A DNA stretch of 64,000 nt from Panacibacter ginsenosidivorans (lineage in GTDB: Bacteria > Bacteroidota > Bacteroidia > Chitinophagales > Chitinophagaceae). The notes beneath the pieces are model-generated. The model saw only the letters and a list, made by a program, of their open reading frames with translations, was not told where the DNA came from and did not search any database. The translations under genes and the position numbers were made by a program. Positions 37,239 to 46,967 of this stretch are shown here, one piece after another; the stretch's first letter is position 1; each line of letters begins with the position of its first letter. The DNA lies in assembly GCF_007971225.1 (NCBI RefSeq), contig NZ_CP042435.1, positions 1,801,501-1,865,500 on the forward strand. Reading direction: 5' to 3'.

Positions 37239-38360
37239 TTATAACCATTTACTTAAACTTCTTAAACTCTCTGCATTGTGCACCGGCGCAAATACATTAA
37301 TGAAAGGTAATGCAGCCTTCATGCCGGCTACATGCGGTTGGTAATCTGAATAGCCCGCCAGTGGGTTTAACCAAATCACTTTTTTACTTCTGTTATGAAT
37401 AGTTTCCATGCTTTGCTGTAAAAGATCAATATCGCCGGTATCCCAACCATCACTCATAATAATTACAATAGTTTTTTTATCAAGGTATTTTATTGCATAG
37501 TCTTTCACAAACGCATGCAGGCTTTTACCGATTCTTGTACCGCCACTCCAGCCTTCATTCTGCGTACTCAATACACGCATGGCTGCATGAAAATCATTTT
37601 GTTTAAGAAGTTGTGTAATATGTTGCAGCGAAGTACTGAATGCAAATGTTTCTACGCGTTTATACACCTGCTGAAATGCATACACGAATTGTAATAAAAA
37701 AGCTGCATATAATTCCATAGAGCGGCTTACATCGCAAATCACGACAAGCTTTGTACGATTCTTTTTTGGTTTACGAAATGCAAGTTCTAATAACTCTCCG
37801 CCGCGCCGCATATTTTTTCTTAATGTTCTTCTGAGATCAGGAAGATTAATTCGGTTATCTTTTTCATAGCGCCGATTTATATGCGCCGCCAATCTCCTGG
37901 ATAATGCTTTGATGTTACGCATCAGTTCGTCTACTTCATCATCGGGCACATCTGCAAAGTTTTTCTGTGATAAACTTTCATACAAACTATATGATGCAAC
38001 TTCCTCCAATTCTTCGCTACGGTTGCCATTGAGCCATGCTTTCAATGATTTAAAAGATGCATCTTTTATTGTTGGTTTTACAATTGGCTGTTGTTGAGAT
38101 TTCAATTTTGAATCAACCGCACTTGCCAGTTCTTTCCAGTATTGATTGAACAACTCATCAAACTCATTCAACTGTGCATGACTTCTGCATAGAATTGCTT
38201 TCAAGGCTGTCCTGAAAATATCTTTATTACTGTAGTCGATAAATGCCAGCGCCTGCAATGCAAGTGCTTCTTCTTCTATGCTTATGGTGAAATTTTTCTG
38301 CCGCAGAAAGCGACAGAATTGTATAATGTTCTTTGAGAGAGATGTTTGGCGCTGTATCAT
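37239..38360 (-). CDS. VWA domain protein, CoxE-like
   Basis: 373 residues. An N-terminal helical region (FCRFLRQKNFTISIEEEALA) leads to a CoxE-type von Willebrand A domain: TKLVVICDVSRSMELYAAFL holds the D-x-S-x-S MIDAS, SGGTRIGKSLHAFV the conserved Thr, and IVIIMSDGWDTGDIDLLQQS the closing Asp. The C-terminus WLNPLAGYSDYQP and LSKWL is typical of CoxE. In aerobic CO dehydrogenase systems CoxE works with the MoxR ATPase CoxD to mature the active site of the Mo hydroxylase. A CoxD-like gene lies upstream and a CoxL-type enzyme is encoded 6 kb away on the other strand. Confidence 0.88.
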   Translation of the reverse strand: MIQRQTSLSKNIIQFCRFLRQKNFTISIEEEALALQALAFIDYSNKDIFRTALKAILCRSHAQLNEFDELFNQYWKELASAVDSKLKSQQQPIVKPTIKDASFKSLKAWLNGNRSEELEEVASYSLYESLSQKNFADVPDDEVDELMRNIKALSRRLAAHINRRYEKDNRINLPDLRRTLRKNMRRGGELLELAFRKPKKNRTKLVVICDVSRSMELYAAFLLQFVYAFQQVYKRVETFAFSTSLQHITQLLKQNDFHAAMRVLSTQNEGWSGGTRIGKSLHAFVKDYAIKYLDKKTIVIIMSDGWDTGDIDLLQQSMETIHNRSKKVIWLNPLAGYSDYQPHVAGMKAALPFINVFAPVHNAESLRSLSKWL

Positions 38361-38373
38361 TAATAGCTCTATT

Positions 38374-38982
38374 TTATTTGAAGCTCATTTTTTTCAATAG
38401 ATAGATATTGAGGAACTGTATCCTTCGCATTTCTAAAAATAACAAGCTCCTTTTAAATTCATTTTTGTAGAATTTAGCAGTTCTTATAATGGCAAAATCA
38501 TAAGAATCTTTAACGCTATGAGAGTTTATATTTTTAAATTTAATAGTATCACCTGATAAATAATATTCACCATTTATTTCACTTATGCCAAAGCAAATAC
38601 TCCTTTCGTAGAACTTGTTATTATCTTTTAATTTGAATGTTGTCGTGCAGTTTGCAGCGCCTTCTGCGCCTGCGATTAATAAATCCCTGCCTTGCAAAGA
38701 ATCGAAGTCAATTATTCCTGAAGGCTTATAGGCAGTAAGTCCGAGAACTGTAATTAATATAAAAATTAAAATTATCCTTGCCCTTACTTTGAATTTCTCT
38801 TTTACTGCAAATGCAATATTCCTAAAAAGAATAAATAAAAGAATGAAAAAAACAAGAATCAAAATCAATATTGAAGGCATCACCAAAATCCCAAGAAAAC
38901 TTTCCCAGTAATATGTAGTGCTAACTAGAAAGAAGAAGATAATTGAAACTAAAACGACCAAAATAAAATTCTTATTTTTCAT
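38374..38982 (-). CDS. hypothetical membrane protein between the CoxD- and CoxE-like genes
   Basis: 202 residues. Three hydrophobic helices: FILVVLVSIIFFFLVST, LVMPSILILILVFFILLFIL and IILIFILITVLGLTAY. A soluble C-terminal domain of about 110 residues follows (DFDSLQGRDLLIAGAEGAAN, CTTTFKLKDNNKFYERSICF, EYYLSGDTIKFKNI), which looks like a small beta-rich domain. No family recognised. Spacing to its neighbours is 13 and 3 bp, so it is co-transcribed with them, although CoxD and CoxE are normally adjacent. It could be a recent insertion or an unrecognised part of the maturation system. Confidence 0.6.
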   Translation of the reverse strand: MKNKNFILVVLVSIIFFFLVSTTYYWESFLGILVMPSILILILVFFILLFILFRNIAFAVKEKFKVRARIILIFILITVLGLTAYKPSGIIDFDSLQGRDLLIAGAEGAANCTTTFKLKDNNKFYERSICFGISEINGEYYLSGDTIKFKNINSHSVKDSYDFAIIRTAKFYKNEFKRSLLFLEMRRIQFLNIYLLKKMSFK

Positions 38983-38985
38983 CGT

Positions 38986-39879
38986 TTAAAGATTATCTAA
39001 TTTGGAAATAACGCCGATTCTTTCCATCAGATCACTTAAAGACATTTGCACCTGTCTTGTATCACGCCAGTCTTTTAAAACAACACCAAGTGTTTGTTCA
39101 ATAATATTTTTATCGAGGTAATCAATATGCAATGAAGAAAGTGCCATTGCCCAATCAAGCGTTTCTGCAATGCCGGGAACTTTTTCGAGTTTCATTAGAC
39201 GTAACTGTTGCATAAATTTTGTGATCTGCTCTGCAAGTTTTACATCAATACCATTTACTTTATTCTTTACAATCAGGTATTCTTTTTCAAAATCAGGATA
39301 ATCTATGTAGAGGTATAAGCAGCGTCTGCGCAATGCTTCACTTAGTTCTCTTGTTCTGTTGCCTGTTAAAATTACTTGTGGAATATTAGTTGCTTTGATT
39401 GTTCCAATTTCTGGTATTGTTATTTGCCAGTCGCTTAATACTTCCAATAAAAAACTTTCGAACTCCTCATCGCTTCTGTCAATTTCATCAATCAGCAATA
39501 CAGGTTTTTTTTCCTGTGTAATGGCCTGCAGCAATGGGCGTTTCATTAAGAATGCATCACCAAAAATCGTTTGCTCTTTTTCATCAATGCTCTGCGATGT
39601 GTGCTCCGTCATTTTTAAATGCAGCAATTGCTTTTGATAATTCCATTCATACAAAGCATGTGTAGCATCAAGCCCTTCATAACATTGTAATCTTATCAAA
39701 TCAGTTTGCAAAGCTTTCGCCATTACTTTTGCGATCTCTGTTTTTCCTACACCTGCAGGACCTTCAATCAATAATGGTTTATTTAATTGCAATGAAAGAA
39801 ACACAGACATAGCCACACTTTCATCAGTTATATATCCCTGCTGAAAAAGCATTTGTTTAATATCGTTCAGTTGGATCAT
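38986..39879 (-). CDS. MoxR-family AAA+ ATPase, CoxD-like
   Basis: About 297 residues from the ATG at 39879; an upstream ATG at 39912 would add 11 residues that do not fit the family. Walker A is PLLIEGPAGVGKTEIAKVMA, Walker B is PVLLIDEIDRSDEEFESFLL, sensor 1 is PQVILTGNRTRELSEALRRR, and the C-terminal lid includes AETLDWAMALSSL. LQCYEGLDATHALYEWNY is typical of CoxD-like MoxR proteins. It would act as an ATP-driven chaperone with the VWA protein downstream to insert metal or sulfur into the Mo hydroxylase. Confidence 0.92.
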   Translation of the reverse strand: MIQLNDIKQMLFQQGYITDESVAMSVFLSLQLNKPLLIEGPAGVGKTEIAKVMAKALQTDLIRLQCYEGLDATHALYEWNYQKQLLHLKMTEHTSQSIDEKEQTIFGDAFLMKRPLLQAITQEKKPVLLIDEIDRSDEEFESFLLEVLSDWQITIPEIGTIKATNIPQVILTGNRTRELSEALRRRCLYLYIDYPDFEKEYLIVKNKVNGIDVKLAEQITKFMQQLRLMKLEKVPGIAETLDWAMALSSLHIDYLDKNIIEQTLGVVLKDWRDTRQVQMSLSDLMERIGVISKLDNL

Positions 39880-39933
39880 GATCGTGAATGGTAAATATTT
39901 TTTGTACAGCAAATGTGTTTCATGGCATCGTCT

Positions 39934-40075
39934 GTTGTGTCACTCACTTGTACGTTCCGAAATTAATAAACAATTGAAACACGAATTTTGTATGACGAAT
40001 TACACGAATTGGCTTTATGTTTCTTTGACTTTTATTGCTGAATAAAGAACTAAACGTACAAGAGTGCGACGCAAC
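39934..40075. repeat. inverted pair, copies 18 (type B, +) and 19 (type A, -), with ACGAATT module inside
   Basis: Copy 18, 39934-39953, is a perfect GTTGTGTCACTCACTTGTAC, preceded by TTTCATGGCATCGTCT. Copy 19, 40056-40075, is a perfect GTACAAGAGTGCGACGCAAC, followed by GAAGTTTCATAG and GAAGCTGGGTTCATAAAAA. The 102-bp interior holds the module GAAACACGAATTTT...ACGAATTACACGAATT...TTGCTGAATAAAGAAC (39976-40050). The outer end reaches the moaA stop codon. Confidence 0.88.
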
Positions 40076-40115
40076 GAAGTTTCATAGTAGTAATGAAGCT
40101 GGGTTCATAAAAAAA

Positions 40116-41105
40116 TTAACCTCCAATCGTTGCCATACTTTCATGTACAGGTCCTTTTTCATTTCTTAAACGCTCTGCCACAAAACCATCTTTCGCACGG
40201 TGGCTGATTGAATTTAGTAACTGCTGAGCAATCTCTTCATCGCTTAAACCATTGCGCATAAGGTCTTTCAGGTTCAATACACCGCCGTCATACAAGCAGG
40301 TATTGAGCATGCCCTGCGGCGTTAAACGAATACGGTTGCATGTACCACAAAACGTTCGTGAATACGCAGCAATAATACCAACGTTGCCGCGATGATTTGG
40401 AATATGATAATTATATGAAGTGCTATGCGGTGCATCAACAAGCTTCTCTATGTTTGGAAATTGTTCCTGTATCTTTCTTAATATGCGCATATAGTGCCAG
40501 TGCAGATGCGAATAATGATTACCTTCTCCATTAAAAGGCATCTCCTCAATAAAACGCACACTCACAGGAAGATTTTTTGTAAGCTCAACAAGCGGAATAA
40601 TGTCATCAATATTTTTTCCATCCATCACCACAGCATTGATCTTTACATCAATATCATGTTTCAACAATTGTTCCAACGTTTCAAGTACAGCAGGTAATTC
40701 ATCTCTTCTTGTGATGGTGAAAAATTTGTTACGGTCAAGTGTATCCATACTAAGATTGACAGACTTTACACCTATCTTTTTTAGTTCAGGAACATGTGGT
40801 GCAGTCAATACACCATTCGTTGTAAGTGTTAGTTGCTTTAAGCCATTCAGCTTTGAAAGTGAAGTAAGCAATTGCATGATATCTTTTCTTACAAATGGCT
40901 CGCCACCGGTAATGCGAATCTTTTCAACACCCATACTTACCATTAAAGAACAGATGCGCAACATTTCTTCATAGCTCATCAGCTCTGAGCGTGAAAGCCA
41001 GTCAAGACCATGTTCAGGCATACAATAAAAGCATCGTAGATTGCAGCGATCTGTTACTGCAAGCCGTACGTAATTTATTTTTCTGCCGTGGTTATCTGTA
41101 AGCAA
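40116..41105 (-). CDS. moaA: GTP 3',8-cyclase, molybdenum cofactor biosynthesis protein A
   Basis: 329 residues. RLAVTDRCNLRCFYCMPEHG carries the radical SAM Cys21-x3-Cys25-x2-Cys28 cluster. VEKIRITGGEPFVRKDIMQL is the SAM-binding motif. TFCGTCNRIRLTPQGMLNTC supplies the C-terminal cluster cysteines that bind GTP, and the protein ends with the Gly-Gly tail needed by MoaA. It makes 3',8-cyclo-GTP, the first step to molybdopterin. The other moa/moe genes are not in this window. It lies just downstream of xdhC on the same strand (14 bp), tying cofactor synthesis to the Mo hydroxylase cluster. Confidence 0.97.
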   Translation of the reverse strand: MLTDNHGRKINYVRLAVTDRCNLRCFYCMPEHGLDWLSRSELMSYEEMLRICSLMVSMGVEKIRITGGEPFVRKDIMQLLTSLSKLNGLKQLTLTTNGVLTAPHVPELKKIGVKSVNLSMDTLDRNKFFTITRRDELPAVLETLEQLLKHDIDVKINAVVMDGKNIDDIIPLVELTKNLPVSVRFIEEMPFNGEGNHYSHLHWHYMRILRKIQEQFPNIEKLVDAPHSTSYNYHIPNHRGNVGIIAAYSRTFCGTCNRIRLTPQGMLNTCLYDGGVLNLKDLMRNGLSDEEIAQQLLNSISHRAKDGFVAERLRNEKGPVHESMATIGG

Positions 41106-41119
41106 TGTTTATTCCCTTT

Positions 41120-42238
41120 TTATGAATTTCCGTAAATAGTTCCTTCTCTCAAACGCAGACTAGTGCCATTTCTTTTTGCAAAAACACTGCGGATCTCTGC
41201 GCAGATAGATAAAGCAATTTCTTCGGGTGTTGCTGCGCCAATATCCAAACCCGCAGGAGCAAAGATACGCTGCATATTTTCTTCATTTAGGCTGTTGCCT
41301 TCATTTGCCATCACATCAAACATTTTCCGGCTTCGTTTGCGTGGACCAAGCATACCGATATACCTCGTGTTTGTCGCCAGTACTTTTTGCAGATTTTGCA
41401 GATCTGTTTTGTAATCATGCGCCATCAATACAACTGCTGAATATGCATCAATCAAAGGATTTTCTTCGCTTTTATTATTAATGACCTTTGCCCCAATTGA
41501 AAAAAGTGCTTTGTTTGCTTTTTGGATATTCATCACCACTGTTACATCCCATCCTAACTCTCTTGCACACCTTGCCATAGGATAGATATCGTAGTTGCCA
41601 CCGTATAAAATAAGATGTGTTACAGGGAATAAAACTTCAATGAAAACTCTTACACTCTCTTCATTATAATTAACGGTTACAGAAGCCTGCTTGTTTAAGC
41701 ATTGATGAATTTCCTCTTCAACCGCTGCGGTAATATTCGCTAAAGGAAAATCTTTACTGAATTGTTCCCGGGTTTCATAAACTATGGTTTTGCCAAGAAC
41801 ATCTTTTTGGGTGCCGGATGTAATAGAAACAACAGCTTTTGGCTTCCTTATTTCTGTAAGTGCAGACAGTAGTTCAACCGGGTTGTTTTTATCTTCTTTA
41901 TGCAGGGGTGTAAACAACACATCAATAATTCCATTACATCCCAAACCAACACCTATCTGTGCGCCGTCATCCTGTGTTGTGTCATAAGTAATGATGGAAG
42001 GTTTGTCCTGCACAATTGCTTTTTGTGATCTTCTCAACGCATCGCCTTCCAGGCAGCCACCGCTGATACCACCAAGATAATTACCATTATCAAGTACAAG
42101 CATTCTTGCGCCTGACCTTCTATATGATGATCCTTCTACTCTTGCAACCGTTGCCAATGCGGCCTTAGTAGTTGCAAAATCAATTCCTTTGTAAGCATCA
42201 ATAATCGCTTTAATTTCTTTCATCTCTGTTCTTTTCAA
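41120..42238 (-). CDS. XdhC/CoxF family molybdenum cofactor-inserting protein
   Basis: 372 residues; M6 (42223) is an alternative start. VARVEGSSYRRSGARMLVLD and YLGGISGGCLEGDALRRSQK form the XdhC N-terminal domain with its conserved Cys. The C-terminal Rossmann domain has HLILYGGNYDIYPMARCARE and VVLMAHDYKTDLQNL, then TRYIGMLGPRKRSRKMF and LDIGAATPEEIALSICAEI. XdhC binds sulfurated Mo-molybdopterin and delivers it to xanthine dehydrogenase-type enzymes; its homologue CoxF does so for CO dehydrogenase. The probable client is the CoxSLM-type enzyme encoded divergently. Confidence 0.93.
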   Translation of the reverse strand: MKRTEMKEIKAIIDAYKGIDFATTKAALATVARVEGSSYRRSGARMLVLDNGNYLGGISGGCLEGDALRRSQKAIVQDKPSIITYDTTQDDGAQIGVGLGCNGIIDVLFTPLHKEDKNNPVELLSALTEIRKPKAVVSITSGTQKDVLGKTIVYETREQFSKDFPLANITAAVEEEIHQCLNKQASVTVNYNEESVRVFIEVLFPVTHLILYGGNYDIYPMARCARELGWDVTVVMNIQKANKALFSIGAKVINNKSEENPLIDAYSAVVLMAHDYKTDLQNLQKVLATNTRYIGMLGPRKRSRKMFDVMANEGNSLNEENMQRIFAPAGLDIGAATPEEIALSICAEIRSVFAKRNGTSLRLREGTIYGNS

Positions 42239-42291
42239 AAACTAAACTAATAATCCGGAAAAGAAAAACGCTTGAACAATCCTATCAAAAT

Positions 42292-43212
42292 TTAAATATG
42301 AAGGGATTTGCGGAATTGAGCCGGTGTTAAACCAGTGCGCCTTTTAAACATTTTTAGAAAATAATTGAGGTTATTGAAACCGCAGGCAAAACTGATCTCC
42401 GTAATACTATAATCTGCGGCCTGCAGCATCATTTTTGCCACCCTTATGCGTTGTTCATTTATATAATCTACAGGAGACATCCCGAATTGCTGTTTAAAAC
42501 ATCGGAAAAAATGTGGCTCGCTCATGTACGCTTCCCGGCTGAGTGTTTTTACTGAAATATTTTCCTGCAGGTGTTTTTGAATATAATCGGCCACATGTGC
42601 AAAGCGATTGCTGGTGTTATGCTTTTTGCTATTATCCAACAATGTATGTCTGGCCTGTGTCTGCATCAAACGCACTACCAGTTCCTGGAGTACCAGGTTG
42701 GCAAAAAAATCTTTGGCCTCATTTTTTTCTGTACAAATAAGCACCAGCCTGTTTAGCAATTGATTGATCATAGCATCATTTACAAAACGGCTGCCATTTG
42801 CGTTATAACTCCAGCCATTTAAGCTATCGGTTAAGGGATATTTTTCATTTAGCTTGCTGCAAAATGCAGCTATTTTTTCCGGGGAAATGGCAAGCTTCAA
42901 ACATTCAACAGGTTCCTGCGGAGTTGCTTCGGGAAAATCAATATAGCAGGTTTGCCCCGGTGTAAGAATCATACTTTCACCAGCTAAAAATTCAAAAGAT
43001 GGTTTGTCATCAATATGTATAATTTTCTTCCCTCTTATCATACTTGCCAGTACGGGTATATTGAATTGAAATGCCACATCACGAATCGTTTCATGCGTTT
43101 CATAAATACTCAGTTCAGCCTGGTCAAGTGTATAGGCCGTGCGGTTTTCCACCACCTGCTCCAGCTTGCGGATCTGCAAATGTTTATTAATATTCAAAGC
43201 TGCTTTTTTCAT
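42292..43212 (-). CDS. AraC family transcriptional regulator
   Basis: 306 residues. The N-terminal half is a cupin-like sensing domain (FNIPVLASMIRGKKIIHIDD, TPGQTCYIDFPEATPQEPVE) of the AraC_N type. The C-terminal 100 residues are the double HTH: VADYIQKHLQENISVKTLSR, SEPHFFRCFKQQFGMSPVDY, RVAKMMLQAADYSITEISFA and CGFNNLNYFLKMFKRRTGLT. It lies divergent from coxG and upstream of xdhC-moaA, so it is well placed to control both arms of the Mo hydroxylase cluster. Effector unknown. Confidence 0.92.
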   Translation of the reverse strand: MKKAALNINKHLQIRKLEQVVENRTAYTLDQAELSIYETHETIRDVAFQFNIPVLASMIRGKKIIHIDDKPSFEFLAGESMILTPGQTCYIDFPEATPQEPVECLKLAISPEKIAAFCSKLNEKYPLTDSLNGWSYNANGSRFVNDAMINQLLNRLVLICTEKNEAKDFFANLVLQELVVRLMQTQARHTLLDNSKKHNTSNRFAHVADYIQKHLQENISVKTLSREAYMSEPHFFRCFKQQFGMSPVDYINEQRIRVAKMMLQAADYSITEISFACGFNNLNYFLKMFKRRTGLTPAQFRKSLHI

Positions 43213-43317
43213 AAGCCATACTTCAAAGCGTAATTTATGATTTCCCTTTTAATAAAAAGTGGCTATTGTGTGATGATATTTTTTGTACGCAGACCATTGT
43301 TTTTTATGGCATCGGTT

Positions 43318-43337
43318 GTTGTGTCACTCACTTGTAC
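43318..43337 (+). repeat. interspersed core repeat, copy 20 (type B)
   Basis: Perfect GTTGTGTCACTCACTTGTAC, preceded by TTTTTATGGCATCGGTT. It opens the pair that encloses coxG (closed by copy 21). Confidence 0.88.
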
Positions 43338-43498
43338 ACCTGCTTTTACATGGCTGCAGTAAAAAATGATAGCATCATTCATATTTTTAATACAATCGTT
43401 ATTGTTTTTTCATAACTTAATACTGAATTTGCTGCAACGAATGCTTGCCCATAATAAGGCCGTTGCTACGCTTTCTTAACACTTATAACCTCTCTTCC

Positions 43499-43939
43499 AT
43501 GCTTCTTACAGGCAAACATGTGGTAAATGCAGTACCCGCAAAGGTTTGGCAGATGCTCATGAATACAGATACGCTTGCGCGTATCGTTCCGGGTATATCC
43601 AAACTGGAAAAGAACGGCGACAATTCATACATCTCTACCATCTCCATGAAACTTGGCCCGGTGAGCAGTTCCTTTACAGGCAACCTGCAAATGGAAGATA
43701 TAGAACAGGAAAAAGGCTTTACGCTAAAAGTTCAGCAAAACAGCAAGATCGGCAATGCAAATGCAGCTATAAAAATCGGGTTGACCCCCGTTGCAGACAC
43801 ACAAACAGAAGTATCTTTTGAAGGAGACGTAAAATTATCGGGGATGCTGGCTAGTATGGGACAACGTGTATTAGGCGGTGTTGCAAACACGTTGAGTAAG
43901 CAGTTTTTTACAAATATGGAAAAGGAACTTGCTGAATAA
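43499..43939 (+). CDS. CoxG-like SRPBCC protein (CO dehydrogenase subunit G family)
   Basis: About 146 residues from the ATG at 43499; a longer TTG-started frame from 43445 was rejected because MLLTGKHVVNAVPAKVWQML is the family N-terminus. NTDTLARIVPGISKLEKNGD, then ISMKLGPVSSSFTGNLQMED and ASMGQRVLGGVANTLSKQFF are CoxG hallmarks. It is a START-fold protein thought to tether or help assemble CO dehydrogenase at the membrane, but the C-terminal membrane anchor of long CoxG proteins is missing. First gene of the plus-strand cox-like run, and bounded on both sides by repeat cores. Confidence 0.9.
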   Translation: MLLTGKHVVNAVPAKVWQMLMNTDTLARIVPGISKLEKNGDNSYISTISMKLGPVSSSFTGNLQMEDIEQEKGFTLKVQQNSKIGNANAAIKIGLTPVADTQTEVSFEGDVKLSGMLASMGQRVLGGVANTLSKQFFTNMEKELAE

Positions 43940-43951
43940 AATTCCGGAGGA

Positions 43952-43971
43952 TGAAGTGCTTGCGACGCAAC
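43952..43971 (-). repeat. interspersed core repeat, copy 21 (A/B hybrid)
   Basis: TGAAGTGCTTGCGACGCAAC, then CGGCGATGCCATAAAAAC. The core end is type A (GCGACGCAAC) but the outer flank GGCGATGCCA is type B; copy 23 shares this hybrid form. It lies 12 bp past the coxG stop. Confidence 0.75.
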
Positions 43972-44041
43972 CGGCGATGCCATAAAAACGAAAGCTTGTA
44001 TCATAAAATTCTAATCATATATTTTTAAAAACTAAAGATCC

Positions 44042-44542
44042 ATGAGCATACAAATTCATGTTAAGGTCAATGGAGTGAATTACAATCACGATGTTGAACC
44101 ACGATTGCTATTGGTGCATTACCTGCGTGATGTGCTGCGGCTTACGGGCACACATGTGGGCTGCGACACCAGTAGTTGCGGGGCATGCACCATTCATATA
44201 AATGGTAAAGCCACCAAGAGTTGTACCATGCTGGCTGTACAGGCAGAGGGCTGCGATATTACCACAATTGAAGGGCTTGCCAATAACGGCGAATTACATC
44301 CTTTGCAGGAAGGATTTAAAGAGTCTCACGGTCTGCAATGTGGTTTCTGTACGCCGGGTATGATCATGACTTCAGCAGATTTGCTGCAACACAATGATCA
44401 ACCAACCGAAGAAGAAATACGTGTAGCACTGGAAGGTAATTTCTGCCGCTGTACAGGCTACCACAACATTGTAAAGTCTGTGCAATATGCTGCTGATAAA
44501 ATACATGCAGCTCAAAAAAATAAAAAGGAGGCTGTTGTATGA
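44042..44542 (+). CDS. Mo hydroxylase small subunit, two [2Fe-2S] clusters (CoxS-like)
   Basis: 166 residues. The plant-type ferredoxin cluster is [20 protein letters not shown] with Cys41, 46, 49 and 61. The second cluster, from [17 protein letters not shown] and [13 protein letters not shown], is the alpha-helical CoxS/xanthine-oxidase type. GCDTSxCGAC is the CoxS variant. It carries electrons from the Mo site to the FAD subunit. The stop overlaps the coxL-type ATG by 4 bp. Confidence 0.94.
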   Translation: MSIQIHVKVNGVNYNHDVEPRLLLVHYLRDVLRLTGTHVGCDTSSCGACTIHINGKATKSCTMLAVQAEGCDITTIEGLANNGELHPLQEGFKESHGLQCGFCTPGMIMTSADLLQHNDQPTEEEIRVALEGNFCRCTGYHNIVKSVQYAADKIHAAQKNKKEAVV

Positions 44543-46911
44543 GTACAAATGGATTGATCGGGAAATCCGTTAAACGGGTTGAAGATAAAAGATTCATTAC
44601 CGGCCGCGGTAATTATACAGATGATATTGTATTGCCACATCAAACCTATGCATCCTTTGTGCGCTGCCCTTATGGGCATGCAAAGATTTTAAGCGTGGAT
44701 ACATCTGCTGCTAAAACTATGCCTGGTGTGGTAGCTATTTATACCGGCGCTGATGTGGCAGATGTAAATGGTGTGCCTTGCGGCTGGCAGGTAAATTTCA
44801 AGAATGGCGATACGATGAAAGAGCCCAAGCATCCATTGCTGGTGTCTGATAAAGCAAGACATGTAGGGGATGCTGTTGCGCTTGTTATTGCAGAAACAAA
44901 AGAACAGGCAGTTGATGCGGCAGAAGCTGTTGTAGTGGAATATGAAGAACTGCCTTGTGTAGTAGATGCTTTTAAAGCTGCACAACCCGGCGCTCCATTG
45001 GTGCATGATGACGTTCCAAATAATATGTGTTACGACTGGGCATTGGGTAACCCCATAGAAGAAGTAAATGCGGCAATGGCTGCAGCAGCCCATGTTACAT
45101 CGCTTGAATTTGTAAACCAGCGTCTCGTGCCGAATGCAATCGAACCACGTTGTTATAATAGCTCTTATGATGCAACCAGTGATAAATATGTTCTATATAC
45201 CAGTACACAAAACCCGCATGTAATCCGTTTGCTGATGTGCGCTTTCGTGCTTGGTCTTCCGGAACATAAAGTGCGTGTAGTAGGGCCTGATGTGGGCGGT
45301 GGTTTTGGCAGTAAAATATTTCATTATACCGAAGAAGCATTACTTACCTGGTGCACCAGAAAAATTGGCCGGCCTATTAAATGGACTGCCACAAGAAGTG
45401 AAGCATTTCAATTGGATGCGCATGGCCGCGATCATGTAACCAAAGCAGAAATGGGCTTTGATAATGATGGTAAGATCGTTGCCCTGCGTGTAAAAACTTA
45501 TGCCAACCTTGGTGCTTACCTCTCCACATTTGGCAGTTGTGTTCCTACTTATTTGCATGGCACTTTGTTACAGGGTTTATATACTACTCCAAAGATCAAT
45601 GTAGATGTAACAGCAACATTCACCAATACAACTCCCGTGGATGCATACCGTGGTGCAGGCAGACCCGAAGCAACTTATTTACTGGAGAGATTGATTGATC
45701 TTGCCGCATTGGAAATGAATGTTGATCCTGTTCAACTGCGTTTCAAAAATTTCATTCCACCATTTGACGGAGTTAACCAACCCGGTTATCAAACACAGGT
45801 GGCATTACAATATGATAGTGGTAACTATCATGGTGTGTTAGAAAAAGGCTTAAAAATGCTGGGCTATGAGGATGTGCGCAAAGCACAAAAAGAAGCAGCC
45901 GGCAATGGCAAATTAATTGGGGTTGGCTTCTCTACCTATATAGAAGCATGTGGTATTGCGCCATCCGCAGTGGTTGGTTCACTAGGTGCAAGAGCTGGCT
46001 TGTTTGAAGTTGGCCAGGTACGCGTTCAGCCAACCGGTAAAGTAAGTGTTTTCACGGGTTCTCACTCGCATGGGCAGGGGCATGAAACAACCTTTGCACA
46101 AGTGGTTGCAGATAAACTGGGTATTCCCATGGAGGATGTTGATATCATTCATGGAGACACAGACAGCGTGGCTTTTGGTATGGGTACTTATGGCTCCAGA
46201 AGTCTTGCAGTTGGCGGATCCGCTATTGTAAAAAGCATTGATAAAATTGTTGAAAAAGGAAAGAAGATTGCAGCCCATAAACTGGAAGCCAGTGCAGATG
46301 ATATTGATTTTACAGATGGTAAATTCACCGTAAAAGGCACCGACAAATCATTGAGTTTTGGTGATATTGCACTTACTGCTTATGTACCGCATGTATATCC
46401 TCCCGGATTAGAGCCGGGTCTCGATTTCAGCAGTTTCTATGATCCCGCAAATTTCACTTATCCATTCGGTTGTCATATCGCCGTGGTGGAAGTAGATAAA
46501 GAAACCGGCAAGGTGCAATTGAAACGTTTTGTTGCGGTAGATGACGTAGGCAATGTTATCAACCCGATGATCGTTGAAGGCCAGATACATGGCGGCGTTG
46601 TGCAGGGTGTTGGACAGGCATTATTTGAAGGTGCTGAGTATGATGATAATGGCCAGCTTACCAACGGTTCTTATATGGATTATTGCATGCCACGCGCTGA
46701 TGATTTCCCGATGTTTGAAACAGGCAGCCAGGTTACACCCTGTCCGCATAATCCGCTTGGTGTAAAAGGTGCAGGCGAAGCCGGTTGCATTGGTTCTACG
46801 CCAGCAGTTGTAAATGCAGTGATCGATGCATTGTGGAGTGGTGGGCATAAAGTAAAAGATATACGCATGCCACTTACATCAGAACGTGTCTGGAATGCAA
46901 TGCAGGATTAG
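44539..46911 (+). CDS. Mo hydroxylase large subunit, CoxL-like form II
   Basis: 790 residues. [20 protein letters not shown] is the usual opening. The substrate-site loop is [19 protein letters not shown] (residues 369-375 AYRGAGR), the form II signature; true CO dehydrogenases (form I) have AYxCSFR with a Cys. [12 protein letters not shown] and [20 protein letters not shown] bind molybdopterin cytosine dinucleotide, and [13 protein letters not shown] near residue 745 holds the catalytic Glu. It therefore belongs to the xanthine-oxidase superfamily with an unknown substrate; CO oxidation is unlikely to be the main role. Coupled to coxS by ATGA. The FAD subunit gene follows after a repeat-bearing 209-bp gap. 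Confidence 0.93.
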   Translation: MSTNGLIGKSVKRVEDKRFITGRGNYTDDIVLPHQTYASFVRCPYGHAKILSVDTSAAKTMPGVVAIYTGADVADVNGVPCGWQVNFKNGDTMKEPKHPLLVSDKARHVGDAVALVIAETKEQAVDAAEAVVVEYEELPCVVDAFKAAQPGAPLVHDDVPNNMCYDWALGNPIEEVNAAMAAAAHVTSLEFVNQRLVPNAIEPRCYNSSYDATSDKYVLYTSTQNPHVIRLLMCAFVLGLPEHKVRVVGPDVGGGFGSKIFHYTEEALLTWCTRKIGRPIKWTATRSEAFQLDAHGRDHVTKAEMGFDNDGKIVALRVKTYANLGAYLSTFGSCVPTYLHGTLLQGLYTTPKINVDVTATFTNTTPVDAYRGAGRPEATYLLERLIDLAALEMNVDPVQLRFKNFIPPFDGVNQPGYQTQVALQYDSGNYHGVLEKGLKMLGYEDVRKAQKEAAGNGKLIGVGFSTYIEACGIAPSAVVGSLGARAGLFEVGQVRVQPTGKVSVFTGSHSHGQGHETTFAQVVADKLGIPMEDVDIIHGDTDSVAFGMGTYGSRSLAVGGSAIVKSIDKIVEKGKKIAAHKLEASADDIDFTDGKFTVKGTDKSLSFGDIALTAYVPHVYPPGLEPGLDFSSFYDPANFTYPFGCHIAVVEVDKETGKVQLKRFVAVDDVGNVINPMIVEGQIHGGVVQGVGQALFEGAEYDDNGQLTNGSYMDYCMPRADDFPMFETGSQVTPCPHNPLGVKGAGEAGCIGSTPAVVNAVIDALWSGGHKVKDIRMPLTSERVWNAMQD

Positions 46912-46967
46912 TTCTATGTACAAGATGAATTTTATGAACCGTGCAATTGTTCATCCATGATGCTTTG

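Noticed and set aside
44539-46911. True aerobic CO dehydrogenase
   Set aside because: The active-site loop is AYRGAGR (form II), not AYxCSFR.
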